From: Allokutzneria sp. A3M-2-11 16
GTDB lineage: Bacteria > Actinomycetota > Actinomycetes > Mycobacteriales > Pseudonocardiaceae
Length of the DNA stretch: 64,000 nucleotides
Reading direction: 5' to 3'
NCBI RefSeq assembly: GCF_024213555.1
Contig: NZ_JANAVO010000001.1
Span: 2,604,001 to 2,668,000, forward strand
Under the pieces are notes generated by a model. It was given only the letters and a program-made list of their open reading frames with translations. It was not told where the DNA came from and ran no database searches. The position numbers were made by a program, and so were the translations under genes. Below, piece after piece: positions 25,925 to 34,050 of this stretch (its first letter is position 1; each line of letters starts with the position of its first letter).

Positions 25925-27103
25925 GTGGACTACCCGATGCGCCGCGATGATCCTTTCCACCCTCCGCCGGACTACACCCGTTTGCGCGCCGAGCTGCCGG
26001 TCTCCCGGGTTCGACTGCGCAACGGACAGCAGGTGTGGTTCGTGACGCGGCAGGCGGACGCCAAGGTGGTGCTCGGCGATCCCGCGTTCAGCTCGGTGCC
26101 CAGCGCGCCCGGCTACCCGGCGATCCGGCCGCTGCCGGAGGGACCGCCGCCGCCCGGGGTCTTCCTGGCGATGGACGCGCCGGAGCACACGCGCTTGCGT
26201 CGCATGCTGACCGGCGAGTTCACCGTCAAGCGGATGGCGGCGCTGAGCCCGGTGATCGACAAGGTGATCGCGGACTGCCTCGCCGAGCTGACCGCGGTCG
26301 ATGGCCCGGTTGACCTGGTCGAGGTCTTCGCCCGCCCGGCGCCGTCGCTGGTGATCTGCGAGCTGCTCGGCGTTCCGCACTCCGACCGCTTGTTTTTCAA
26401 CGAGCGGAGCCAGGTCCAGCTCGACCGCGCCGCGCCTGCTTCGGCTGTCGCACAGGCGGTGGAGGACCTGCGCGCCTACCTGGACGGTTTGGTGCGCTTG
26501 AAGACCGCCCGACCCGGCGACGACCTGCTCAGCCGCCTTGTGGTGCAACGGGTTCGCACGGGGGAGCTGGCGCACGAGGAGCTGGTCGGCATCGCCCGCC
26601 TGCTCCTGGTGGCGGGGCACGAGACCACGGCGAACATGATCGCCCTCAGCGTGCTGACCTTGCTGACACAGCGTTCGCATTGGCGGGAGCTGTGCGCCGA
26701 TCCCGCTCTGGTGCCCGGCGCGGTCGAGGAGCTGCTCCGGTTCTCCAGCATCGTGCAGCAGGGCGTCGCCCGCGCCGTCGTCGCCGATGTTTCCGTTGGG
26801 GGACAAGCAATGCGGCCCGGTGACGGAGTGCTCGTGGCACTGGCGTCGGCCGACCGCGACGAGAACGTGTTCCCCGACCCCGACACCCTCGACCTGCACC
26901 GCCCTGCGGGCCGCCACATCGCGTTCGGCTTCGGCGTGCACCAGTGCCTCGGCCAGATGCTCGCGCGCGCCGAACTCGTCGCCGCCCTGACCGCGCTGAC
27001 CCGCGCGGTACCCGATCTCCGCCTCGCGATCGACGTGGCCGACGTGGAGTTCCGCCCCGACATGGCCGTCTACGGCATCTCCACCCTCCCCGTCACCACC
27101 TAG
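25925..27103 (+). CDS. Cytochrome P450 (2)
   Basis: A 392-residue P450 with heme motif FGFGVHQCLGQMLA, ExxR in VEELLRFS and a standard I-helix AGHETTANMI. GTG 25925 lies seven bases after CATGAT at 25913-25918, which resembles a -10 box, so the message may be leaderless. The protein is the divergent partner of the P450 at 24647-25852 and similar along its whole length (YTRLRAELPVSRVRLRNGQ against YERLRAELPVAPVRLRHGQ). It ends before a repeated palindromic block. Confidence 0.93.
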   Translation: MDYPMRRDDPFHPPPDYTRLRAELPVSRVRLRNGQQVWFVTRQADAKVVLGDPAFSSVPSAPGYPAIRPLPEGPPPPGVFLAMDAPEHTRLRRMLTGEFTVKRMAALSPVIDKVIADCLAELTAVDGPVDLVEVFARPAPSLVICELLGVPHSDRLFFNERSQVQLDRAAPASAVAQAVEDLRAYLDGLVRLKTARPGDDLLSRLVVQRVRTGELAHEELVGIARLLLVAGHETTANMIALSVLTLLTQRSHWRELCADPALVPGAVEELLRFSSIVQQGVARAVVADVSVGGQAMRPGDGVLVALASADRDENVFPDPDTLDLHRPAGRHIAFGFGVHQCLGQMLARAELVAALTALTRAVPDLRLAIDVADVEFRPDMAVYGISTLPVTT

Positions 27104-27148
27104 CCCCACGCCCGCACCATGCCAATGCCGCGTTTGGTGCGTTAGAAG

Positions 27149-27241
27149 GCCCTGAATGAGTCATTGAGGTACTCCAACTCCCCCAATGACTCATTCAGGG
27201 CACTCCACGGCCCTGAATGAGTCATTCGGGGAGTTGGGGAG
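27149..27241. repeat. Three copies of a 17-bp motif able to form competing hairpins
   Basis: CCCTGAATGAGTCATTG is present at 27150-27166, in reverse at 27184-27200, and again (ending TTC) at 27211-27227. The second copy can pair with the first (18-bp stem) or, with flanking CCAACTCCCC sequence, with the third (about 30-bp stem with small mismatches). The block ends the P450 gene on one side and encodes the last residues and stop of the LacI gene on the other. Confidence 0.85.
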
Positions 27242-28343
27242 GAGGGTCAGGGGGAGGCGGGGGTGGGGCGGTGGAGGCGCGCACGACCAGGCTCGGCGGC
27301 GGGTCGGTGATCATGACGCGGCTGGGCTTCTCGCCCGACAGCGAGTTGAGCAGCATCTGCGCGGCGCGGCGGCCGAGTTCGCGTTGCGGCGTCTGCACCG
27401 TGGTCAGCGGCGGGTTGGTGTGCGCGGCGACGATGTGCTCGTCTATCGCGATCACCGAGAGGTCGCCGGGCACGGTGAGGCCCAGTTCGTGGACGGCGCT
27501 GAGCGTGCCGAGCGCGCTGATCAGGTTGGCCACCACGAGCGCGGTCGGGCGGTCCGCCGCGGGCACGTCCAGGATCTCGCGGGCCGCGGCCTGGCCACCG
27601 GTCCAGTGGAAGCCGCCGTCGGCGATCCACTCGGGGCGCACCGTGAGGCCGTGCTCGCGCATGGCCGCGGCGAAGCCCTCCTGGCGGCGCAGCCCGGTGT
27701 CGGTGCGCAGCGGCCCGCTGACGTGACCGATCCGGCGGTGACCCAGCTCGACGAGGTGCTGCACCATCACCGCGACGTTGCGCTGCTCGTCCATCACGAC
27801 GGAGGCCGGGTAGCTCGGCGTGCCGCGCTGCACCAGCACCATCGGCAGGCGCTCGCGCTCGGCCCACTCCTGCACGTGCGGGTCGTCCATGCTGGCGAAG
27901 GCGACCAGGATGCCGTCGACCCGGCCTTCGAGGCCGAGGCGCTCGTAGCTGATGCCGCCGCCTTCACCCGCGCCCGCGCCCGCCTCGACCAGCATCAGCG
28001 TGTACTCCTGCTCGGCGGCCACCTCCTGCACGCCGCGCAGGATCTGGGTGAAGCCGAAGTTGTCCAGGTCGGGCACGAGCAACCCGATCGCCTGCTGGCG
28101 TTGCAGCCGGAGCGCACGGGCCTGCTGGTTGGGGCGGTAGCCCAGCTTCTCCGCGGCGTCGAGCACGCGTTGCCGGGTCTCCGCCCGGTACGGCATGTCC
28201 TGGCCGCGTAACAGCCGGGACGCCGTCGAGACGTCGACTCCCGCGGCCGCCGCGACCTCGCGCAGCGTCGGCCGTCCCCGCCGCACCGCCGGAGTCGCGA
28301 CACGATCGCCATCCGGTCGGTCGGCCGCTGACTTCGTGCCCAC
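27222..28343 (-). CDS. LacI-family transcriptional regulator
   Basis: A 373-residue regulator. The helix-turn-helix is at about residues 25-48 (TLREVAAAAGVDVSTASRLL), followed by the hinge helix RPNQQARALRL and a periplasmic-binding-type effector domain (AIGLLVPDLDNFGF, HRRIGHVSGPL, SVIAIDEHIVAA, PLTTVQTP). GTG 28343. The C-terminal tail is proline-rich (PPPPPDPPPQLPE) and its last codons lie inside the repeat block at 27211-27227. No sugar transporter or hydrolase adjoins, so its target is not visible. An inverted repeat just upstream may be its own operator. Confidence 0.9.
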   Translation of the reverse strand: MGTKSAADRPDGDRVATPAVRRGRPTLREVAAAAGVDVSTASRLLRGQDMPYRAETRQRVLDAAEKLGYRPNQQARALRLQRQQAIGLLVPDLDNFGFTQILRGVQEVAAEQEYTLMLVEAGAGAGEGGGISYERLGLEGRVDGILVAFASMDDPHVQEWAERERLPMVLVQRGTPSYPASVVMDEQRNVAVMVQHLVELGHRRIGHVSGPLRTDTGLRRQEGFAAAMREHGLTVRPEWIADGGFHWTGGQAAAREILDVPAADRPTALVVANLISALGTLSAVHELGLTVPGDLSVIAIDEHIVAAHTNPPLTTVQTPQRELGRRAAQMLLNSLSGEKPSRVMITDPPPSLVVRASTAPPPPPPDPPPQLPE

Positions 28344-28697
28344 TTCTCAACCCCCTAGACGGCGCCGAACCGGTGCCACTCTAGGGGGTAGTTCAAGTCG
28401 CTCACCGAATCGAAAACGCGATCACTCGGATGGCTGCCAGACAATCGGTTGGTCGATTCCGATGACCTGCACAAGATGGTCACAACCTGGTCAAACGCGT
28501 GCACGAACAGACGCGGCAACGGTCACGGACTTTCGGATTTCCCCCGAATCCGACTCATGTCCGTGCCGTGCCGCGTCTCCCCCTTGTACTGCGTCCCCCG
28601 GCCCTAGTCAGGACGGAGGTGCGACCCCTCGGCGTACCTCCGCCCCGCTGAGGAAAATCCTGCCGAAGCCGCTTCCGCCCAACATCGGGAGAAACCC
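28344..28697. promoter_or_regulatory. Upstream region of the LacI gene
   Basis: No gene is supported in these 354 bp. CCCCCTAGA (28351-28359) and TCTAGGGGG (28380-28388) form a perfect inverted repeat 8 bp before the LacI start, a candidate autoregulatory operator. A second repeat, CGGAGGT and ACCTCCG, flanks about 28613-28640. The region is less GC-rich around 28490-28560, fitting a promoter. Confidence 0.5.
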
Positions 28698-29354
28698 CTA
28701 AACCTGCCGGGCGCGCACCACGGCGGCCCTTCCCACCAGGTACAACACACACGCGTTCAGCGTGTGCCAGAGGAAGTGCGTTCCCGGCGTGAAGGTGGGG
28801 CACACGCTCAGGTCGACCGAACGCAGCAGCAGGGACAGGGCGAAGGTCGCGGTGGCCGTGCCGAACCAGATCCGGTAGCGCGCCAGTTCCCGGTCTCGGC
28901 TCGCCGAGAGCGCGACGGTGAAGGCGGCCAGGCCGATGAGCGCCGGGAGGTAGGAAGCCGAGCCCTCGCCGCCGGTGACCATCCCCATCACCGCGTTGAA
29001 CGCCGCGAAGACCGGGGCGCCGATCCAGGCCAGGGACCAACGCACGCCGTAGAACCAGTGCAGGAAGCACACGACGTAGACGTGGATGAACACCGCGATG
29101 AAGAAGACGTCGAGGAACTGCGCCCAGCCGGTCGCGATCGTGTGGAACGCGCCGCTGCCGAGGCCGATCAGCGCCAGCAGCACGGCGAGCACGTACAGGC
29201 TGCCCGGCCGGGCGGGCGCCGTCTTGCGCACCGCCAGCCACAGCGCGACCGCGGCGACGAGGAACGCGACGTTGCTGAGCGCGTTGAGCGGTTCGGCCAG
29301 CAGGCCCGGCTCCGTGCGCTCGCAGTAGTCGTCGATGTAGTCGGTCCAGGCCAT
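28698..29354 (-). CDS. Ceramidase-family (CREST) membrane hydrolase
   Basis: A 218-residue protein with about seven membrane segments. It begins with the conserved TDYIDDYCERTEPGLLAEPLNALSN-type lead of the alkaline ceramidase family (YCE and the NxxSN). It keeps the metal-site residues of the CREST superfamily: SxxxH in GSGAFHT, D in QFLDVF and HxxxH in HFLWHTLNA. ATG 29354, 16 bp after the preceding gene. Eukaryotic members cleave ceramides; the bacterial substrate is unknown but should be a membrane lipid amide. Last gene of a three-gene operon. Confidence 0.85.
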   Translation of the reverse strand: MAWTDYIDDYCERTEPGLLAEPLNALSNVAFLVAAVALWLAVRKTAPARPGSLYVLAVLLALIGLGSGAFHTIATGWAQFLDVFFIAVFIHVYVVCFLHWFYGVRWSLAWIGAPVFAAFNAVMGMVTGGEGSASYLPALIGLAAFTVALSASRDRELARYRIWFGTATATFALSLLLRSVDLSVCPTFTPGTHFLWHTLNACVLYLVGRAAVVRARQV

Positions 29355-29370
29355 CGAACCCCCAGGTGTG

Positions 29371-29910
29371 TCAGCCCTGCCCAACCGCGGTCCGCTGGAC
29401 GCCGACCGCGACGCGGATGGAGCGTAGATCCATACCGCGGTGCGTGGCGTGCAGCAGGGCTTGCGGGGAGAAGACCGACGCGTAGCAGTCGGCGACGCGG
29501 TCGGCCAGCTCGTGCCGCGGCACGTAGAGGTAGCCGTTGCTGATGCCCTCGAAGGAATCGCCGTGCCCGGCGAACACGCAGGCGCGCACCGCGGCCACCC
29601 CGCCGACGCCGACGAGCCGGTCGAACTCGGTGCGCAGGTCGAACGCCAGCTCGTCGTCCACCCCGGTCGCCCGGAGCTCCTTGCCCGCCGACTCCGACCA
29701 CGTCAGCAGGTCCGGATAACCGTGCGGCGGCGGCACTCCAAGCCGGTCGAGCACCGAGGTGAGCACGTGCTCCAGCGCGCTCGCCGGGACGCAGAAGAAG
29801 GCCGGGACACCGAATCCCTGCCTGCGCAGCGCCGCTTGCCGGGCGAACCGGTGGCCCACCACGGAGGGATCGAGCAGCGCGGGCAGGTCCGCGGTGACCA
29901 GACGGGGCAT
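29371..29910 (-). CDS. Truncated PEP/pyruvate-binding domain protein
   Basis: A 179-residue protein that matches only the first part of the PPDK_N (PEP synthase/PPDK ATP-binding) domain: GHRFARQAALRRQGFGVPAF in place of the usual lead, then AVRACVFAGHGDSFEGISNG, LADRVADCYASVFSPQALL and IRVAVGVQ. Full enzymes continue for several hundred residues with the ATP-grasp glutamates and phosphohistidine domain; here the gene ends soon after the VAVGVQ strand. ATG 29910 overlaps the stop of the hotdog-like gene (TGATG). Normal codon use and tight operon packing argue against simple decay. A binding or regulatory role is more likely than catalysis. Confidence 0.7.
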   Translation of the reverse strand: MPRLVTADLPALLDPSVVGHRFARQAALRRQGFGVPAFFCVPASALEHVLTSVLDRLGVPPPHGYPDLLTWSESAGKELRATGVDDELAFDLRTEFDRLVGVGGVAAVRACVFAGHGDSFEGISNGYLYVPRHELADRVADCYASVFSPQALLHATHRGMDLRSIRVAVGVQRTAVGQG

Positions 29911-30557
29911 CAGGCGACCCGGGTGGCGTTCCGCCGGTGGCACCTGCTCGCCGCGAACCAGTCGAAGCGCACGCGGCCGACGTCGGCGCCGAACTGGTCG
30001 GCGATGCCGACCTCACGCCCGACCCGGCCGGACTCCGGCACGCAGGTCAGGGTGAGCGGGCGCCTCCCCGGCAGTCCGCGGTGCAGCTCGGCGCGCATCC
30101 CGAGCAGCGGCGGACCCTCCGGCGGGCACTGGAGATCGCCCAGGGTCACCGCGAAGCGCAGTGCCGCGTCCAGTACTTCGTCGATGCCGAGGACCCGGTT
30201 TTCCCTTGGGGCGCAAGAGATCTCGACCTCGACAAGGCCGGTGCAGACCACCTCGCCGTCCCGTACCGCACGCACCTCCCACACCGGCCCGTCGACCTGG
30301 CGGGCGCGCAGCTCCACGGGGGAGCCGGTGCACAACGGCCGCCGCATCCGCAGGTCGATCACCAGGCGCCGCGGGCTCAACCCGTCGAAGTCGGCGCCGC
30401 ACACGCCGCGCACCAGGTCCAGCAGGCCGCGGCCGATGGAGGCGAGCCCGCCGTCCGGCAGCGCCGCGACCCAGTCGGCTCCGTCCAGTTCTGGTAGTAC
30501 GCCCAGTGTTGTCACGTGTTCCGGTTCTTCACGAAACCTTTCCAGTACAGACGTCAT
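29910..30557 (-). CDS. Hotdog-like protein, first gene of a lipid-related operon
   Basis: A 215-residue soluble protein. Residues about 35-125 have the helix followed by long strands of a hotdog fold: LASIGRGLLDLVRGVCGADF, MRRPLCTGSPVELRARQV, VRDGEVVCTGLVEVEI. A second possible half ends the protein (GIADQFGADVGRVRFDWF), as in double-hotdog thioesterases and dehydratases. No catalytic residue can be assigned. ATG 30557 follows GGGGGCAGGG. It heads the operon with the PEP-domain fragment and the ceramidase-like gene. An acyl-thioester role is inference from fold and neighbours. Confidence 0.6.
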   Translation of the reverse strand: MTSVLERFREEPEHVTTLGVLPELDGADWVAALPDGGLASIGRGLLDLVRGVCGADFDGLSPRRLVIDLRMRRPLCTGSPVELRARQVDGPVWEVRAVRDGEVVCTGLVEVEISCAPRENRVLGIDEVLDAALRFAVTLGDLQCPPEGPPLLGMRAELHRGLPGRRPLTLTCVPESGRVGREVGIADQFGADVGRVRFDWFAASRCHRRNATRVA

Positions 30558-31063
30558 CCCTGCCCCCAGGTCATGAACGAATTTGTAGGGTATGACCTGG
30601 GATGAACGAGTCAACAGCGCGCTCACCTGGCTCGTTTGACGGTCTTTATGCTGATTCTGTCCATCTATAGCTGGACGAAGTTGACGAATTGCTGAAACGG
30701 GCTGGCAAAGGCGGCCTTTCGGGCGGTCCCGATGTCCGTGCCCGGCGCCCGTTGCCACGAAGGCGATGTCCGGTTTAGGGGGTGTCGAATCGTTATTTTC
30801 CCAGGCTGGGTCGGGCGAAGCCGGAAACTTCCCACCCGTTGAATTCTTGCGTCGACATCCTTTTAGCCCGCCTGCCGGTCCGATCTCGTCGAGCGCGTGC
30901 AACTCCGGCCCGCCAGACCTTTGAAGTGGTTGGGAGCAAGCCGTGCGACCGAACGCCCTAGTGGCCGACCGGGCTCTTCAGGCATCGGCCAGGCTGTGGC
31001 TTCGGCGGTCGGTGAATGCCGGAAGGAATACGTGGCGGCGTCCTTCGAAATCGGCCTGAGCGA
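30558..31063. other. Gene-poor gap before the interrupted oxidoreductase
   Basis: No open frame here has convincing codon use. The first 150 bp are AT-richer (ATCTATAGCTGGACGAAG near 30663) and probably hold the promoter of the hotdog operon. The rest, up to the oxidoreductase stop, shows nothing I can name. Confidence 0.45.
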
Positions 31064-31320
31064 TCAGGGCATCAGGTTGGCCGCGACCGTCGCGCCGAGT
31101 TCCCAGCACGCTCGCAGGTCGTCCTTGCCCGGTTCGCCCGCGACGAGGACGTGGTCGGCGGCCTTCTCCCAGCCCATGCCCTTGGTGATGCCCTCGACCG
31201 AGCGCACTGCGCCGGTGGTGTCGTTGTTGCCGTGCACGTAGAGGCCGTACGGACGGCCCTTCGTGGCGTCGAGGCACGGGTAGAAAACGGAATCGAAGAA
31301 CGTTTTCAGCGCGCCCGATA
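31064..31320 (-). pseudogene. 3' part of an NAD(P)H-dependent oxidoreductase, split by the prophage
   Basis: The leftward frame ends at 31064 and reads SGALKTFFDSVFYPCLDA, GLYVHGNNDTTGAVRS and EKAADHVLVAGEPGKDD, the C-terminal half of flavodoxin-fold (FMN-binding) oxidoreductases. The N-terminal half, with the FMN phosphate loop, is missing; upstream of SGALKTFF the frame runs into phage sequence (MVKAYFIQV) and the integrase start. The N-terminal half should lie beyond the other prophage end, outside this window. Confidence 0.8.
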
Positions 31321-31345
31321 CTTGTATGAAATAGGCTTTGACCAT
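31290..31345. other. Left prophage attachment site (region)
   Basis: Host coding sequence of the oxidoreductase is recognisable up to about 31315, and the integrase ATG is at 31344. Serine integrases recombine within a few tens of bases of their gene, so the crossover core must lie here. The exact core of a few bases cannot be fixed without the other end. Confidence 0.7.
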
Positions 31346-32936
31346 GATGAGCGATGGTGAGGGGGGCGCGCGGATCTACACGCGCGTGTCGAAGTTCGAG
31401 CTGCACCAGATGTCGCCTCAAGATCAAGAAGCTGAGTGCCGGACGCTAGCGGCAGCCCACGGCCGTGCGGTCCGGAAGGTCTATCGGGAAGAGCCGGGAA
31501 CGAGTGCCTACCAGGAGTGGGTGAAGCGACCCGAGTTTGATCAACTTCTGTCGGACGTCCTCCCCGGAGAGATGGTCATCTCCTACGCCGTCGATCGGGT
31601 GACGCGGCGCGGAATGGAGCAAGCCGGAGCCGTGCTGCGGGTGCTTGACGATGCGGACGCGTGTCTCGTCACGGTGGCCGACGGGATCGACTCTCGCCGG
31701 GACGACGCCGAGTTGAACATTGGGCTCCGCGCGATCATGGCCCGAGGGGAGAGCAAGAACACCTCCACAAGATCGCGTCGAGGCATCGCGAGACGTCGCG
31801 CAGAGGGCAAGTGGCTGTGGCATCGGGCGGTCTATGGGCTTCGAGTGGTTGATCAACATCTCCGCCACGACCCCGAGACCTACCCGTACGCGCGGCGCAT
31901 GGCTGACTTGATGCTGAGCGAACACAGCGGATACGACGTGATGAAGCTCTTTAACGGCGAAGGAATCGCGAGCGCAAGGGGCGGGTTGTGGACCACGGCC
32001 AGCGTTCTCAGGATCGTGACCAATCCCGCGTGGGCGGGGGTCGCAATCGTTCGCAAAAGGCTAAAGGGTGGGAAGTACTTCTATCGCCCGATGATCCTCG
32101 GTGAGGAGATGGACGACGAGAACGATTTTAAGTCTCCTACGTTCGTAGGGGACGGTGTAGTTACTCTAGAAGAGCATCGTCGCATTGTCGCGTTGGTTGA
32201 AGCTAGAAGTCAAGAGCGCGGAATGAAGCGCATGGATGCTCGTTTTGCGAGATCGGGACGCAGGGTCTCGAAGCTGCTGCTCGGAAATGGCCTTGGTTGC
32301 TGTGACTCTCTCGCAGATCAGGGGGAAGTGTGCGGATCAAACGTAATGGGCACCGGTAAAGACAAGCAAGACGGTGGCTCTGCTTCGTACACGTGTGAGA
32401 GGCGCGCGCGAACTGCTGGTGTGGGTGGCAATTCCTGTGCGGGAATGTACATGAAGCGGGCAATCGCAGACGCCGAAGTCGGTGAGCGGTTCATCAACCA
32501 CCTAGCAGCGTGTGAACCTGGGGACCCGCTTCTAGATGTCATCGCGGAGCGCTGGACTGCTCATGAGAAGCCTGCGGAGCTTGCGCAGCGGGCAGCCGCT
32601 GAGAAGACAATCGGAGAAGTCCGAAAGTCGATCGAACGAGCCGAAGACGCCTTCGCTGATGGGCTGATCGATAAGAGTGGCTTTGCGCGGCAAAAATCTC
32701 GCCTTGAAGAACGTCTGTCGGCTGCCATTGAGATCTTCAAGAAAACTCCGGTACCCACTGTTGATATCTCGCCTTTGCTGGACCCGAACCTATCGAGACC
32801 AGCATGGGAGGCAGCTTCGGTTCCGGAGAAAAGGGCGCTTCTGCGTCTGGCGGTGAAGAAGGTGCGCTTGAAGCCAGTAGAGAAAAGGAATCAAGGGTGG
32901 GACCCTGCGCGTATCGAAATCGACTGGCTCGCTTAA
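31344..32936 (+). CDS. Large serine recombinase (phage integrase)
   Basis: A 530-residue large serine integrase. The catalytic domain starts with ARIYTRVSK, whose serine (about residue 16) is the nucleophile, and includes the long helix region AIMARGESKNTSTRSRRGIARRR. The recombinase domain follows (KLFNGEGIASARGGLWTTASVLRI), then a zinc-ribbon-like region with cysteines in GLGCCDSLADQGEVCGSN and YTCERRART, and a coiled-coil part (AAEKTIGEVRKSIERAEDAF). ATG 31344 is used; TTG 31338 and ATG 31347 are possible. Its GC content is lower than that of nearby host genes. It probably acts with the directionality factor at 54230-54901. Confidence 0.95.
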   Translation: MMSDGEGGARIYTRVSKFELHQMSPQDQEAECRTLAAAHGRAVRKVYREEPGTSAYQEWVKRPEFDQLLSDVLPGEMVISYAVDRVTRRGMEQAGAVLRVLDDADACLVTVADGIDSRRDDAELNIGLRAIMARGESKNTSTRSRRGIARRRAEGKWLWHRAVYGLRVVDQHLRHDPETYPYARRMADLMLSEHSGYDVMKLFNGEGIASARGGLWTTASVLRIVTNPAWAGVAIVRKRLKGGKYFYRPMILGEEMDDENDFKSPTFVGDGVVTLEEHRRIVALVEARSQERGMKRMDARFARSGRRVSKLLLGNGLGCCDSLADQGEVCGSNVMGTGKDKQDGGSASYTCERRARTAGVGGNSCAGMYMKRAIADAEVGERFINHLAACEPGDPLLDVIAERWTAHEKPAELAQRAAAEKTIGEVRKSIERAEDAFADGLIDKSGFARQKSRLEERLSAAIEIFKKTPVPTVDISPLLDPNLSRPAWEAASVPEKRALLRLAVKKVRLKPVEKRNQGWDPARIEIDWLA

Positions 32937-32959
32937 TGGTGCTCGCGGCCCGGCGGACG

Positions 32960-32997
32960 CGGCCCCCAGGTGTGCAGAGATGCAGACTTGGGGGCCG
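32960..32997 (+). terminator. Terminator after the integrase
   Basis: CGGCCCCCA (32960-32968) pairs with TGGGGGCCG (32989-32997), followed by TTTCC. It lies 23 bp after the integrase stop. Confidence 0.8.
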
Positions 32998-33180
32998 TTT
33001 CCGTATCTCTCTATATCCCTCCTCCTCTTCTTCCTTAAGAAGAACCCGGGAGAGGGGTGAACTCGTCATCTCTGCACTACCCGCCCGTTCGCTGGTCACA
33101 GCTAAGTAACGAGATCCGGAGTCGCCGCAAAACGCCTGGTCGCTGGTTGTAGCGCGGGGGGTGTACTAGGTGAAGGGGGT

Positions 33181-33534
33181 GTGCCCGTGGTGGCTACTGC
33201 TTGCCGCATGTGCCCCGGCGCTGCGGCCCCCGGTGCGTCCCTGTGCGAGCGCTGCGGCGGTCAACGCCGGACACCCGGAACGGAGAGCACTCGCCGTGCG
33301 GCCCGTCGTGCGGTGAACCGCGTTGGCCGCGCCCGGTGCGCGAGCTGTGGCCTTATATATGGGGCCGACCGCATCCGTGTTGACCACGTCGTGGCCCTGG
33401 TCGACGGTGGCCGTGACGAGCCCGCGAACGTGCAGGCGCTGTGCGTCGCGTGCCACCTGGACAAGACGAACGCGGAGAACGGGGAGCGAGCGCTCCGGCA
33501 GGCGGGGGCGGGGCGAAAGTTCGGGCGGCCCTGA
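33181..33534 (+). CDS. HNH endonuclease
   Basis: A 117-residue HNH nuclease. Two zinc-binding cysteine pairs (CRMCP and CERCG) lead, then CASC, then the HNH core VDHVVALVDGGRDEPANVQALCVACHLDKT with the active-site histidine and the closing CxxC. GTG 33181 follows AAGGGGG; GTG 33187 is an alternative. Phages of this type often carry an HNH protein near the terminase, where it assists DNA packaging. Confidence 0.88.
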   Translation: MPVVATACRMCPGAAAPGASLCERCGGQRRTPGTESTRRAARRAVNRVGRARCASCGLIYGADRIRVDHVVALVDGGRDEPANVQALCVACHLDKTNAENGERALRQAGAGRKFGRP

Positions 33535-33549
33535 CCGCAGGAACAGCCC

Positions 33550-33860
33550 GGCCCTCTTCTCACACGCCCTGAGTGCGACGGCGTTTTCCTGACAGCGCAA
33601 CGGATTCTTTACCTGCGCAGATGCTGCAAACTGGGCCAAAACGAGCCGTAGAACGACCTGCTGAAGTGGGGGTAAACGCCCCTGAACTACCCCGTAACCG
33701 CCCTTAACGGCGCTTGACGGTGCTTTCCTGGCCCGGTCGGGTACGAGTTCCGCCGCTTGCGCTCGTCTTCGAGCTGCGCGGTGACGTGCTCCCCGACCGG
33801 GTCGTTGGAGCCCTTCGAGTAGTGACACCGGGACGGACGATGATGCCGGTCCGTGGAGCG
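33550..33860. repeat. 310-bp diverged direct repeat, copy A
   Basis: This stretch matches 34615-34925 in the same orientation at a constant offset of 1065 bp, starting with GGCCCTCTTCTC and ending with GCCGGTCCG. Identity is roughly 70-80 percent by eye, highest in CGCCGCTTGCGCTCGTCTTC and CGGGACGGACG. No intact gene is shared by both copies; on the minus strand a short frame with GEHVTAQLEDERKRR is common to them. Each copy lies downstream of a leftward cargo gene. Confidence 0.8.
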
Positions 33861-34050
33861 GTCGCTCGGTCTTGTCCTTGGCCCGTGCTTCGGCGTGCTT
33901 GCGGATCTGCTCGCCGCGATCTTCCTGCTGCGCCGGTGAAGAATCGGCGGGCCGAGCGCGGAGCAAGACCGCCTGGCCCCCGTCGCCCGCGCCGCGCCGT
34001 CAGCAGAGTGGCCGAGGGACTGATGCCTCGGCCACTCACGGTGCAACGAG

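Noticed and set aside
30558-31063. Possible small genes before the prophage
   Set aside because: Short frames exist on both strands but none has a start signal, good codon use or a recognisable product.
32737-33099. 120-residue minus-strand frame at the integrase end
   Set aside because: It contains a run of glutamates from the CCTCCTCCTC tract and overlaps the integrase and its terminator; codon use is poor.
33166-33966. 266-residue minus-strand frame over the HNH gene and repeat A
   Set aside because: Antisense to the HNH core. Only the last part overlaps the repeat, and the matching frame in repeat B is different and broken.
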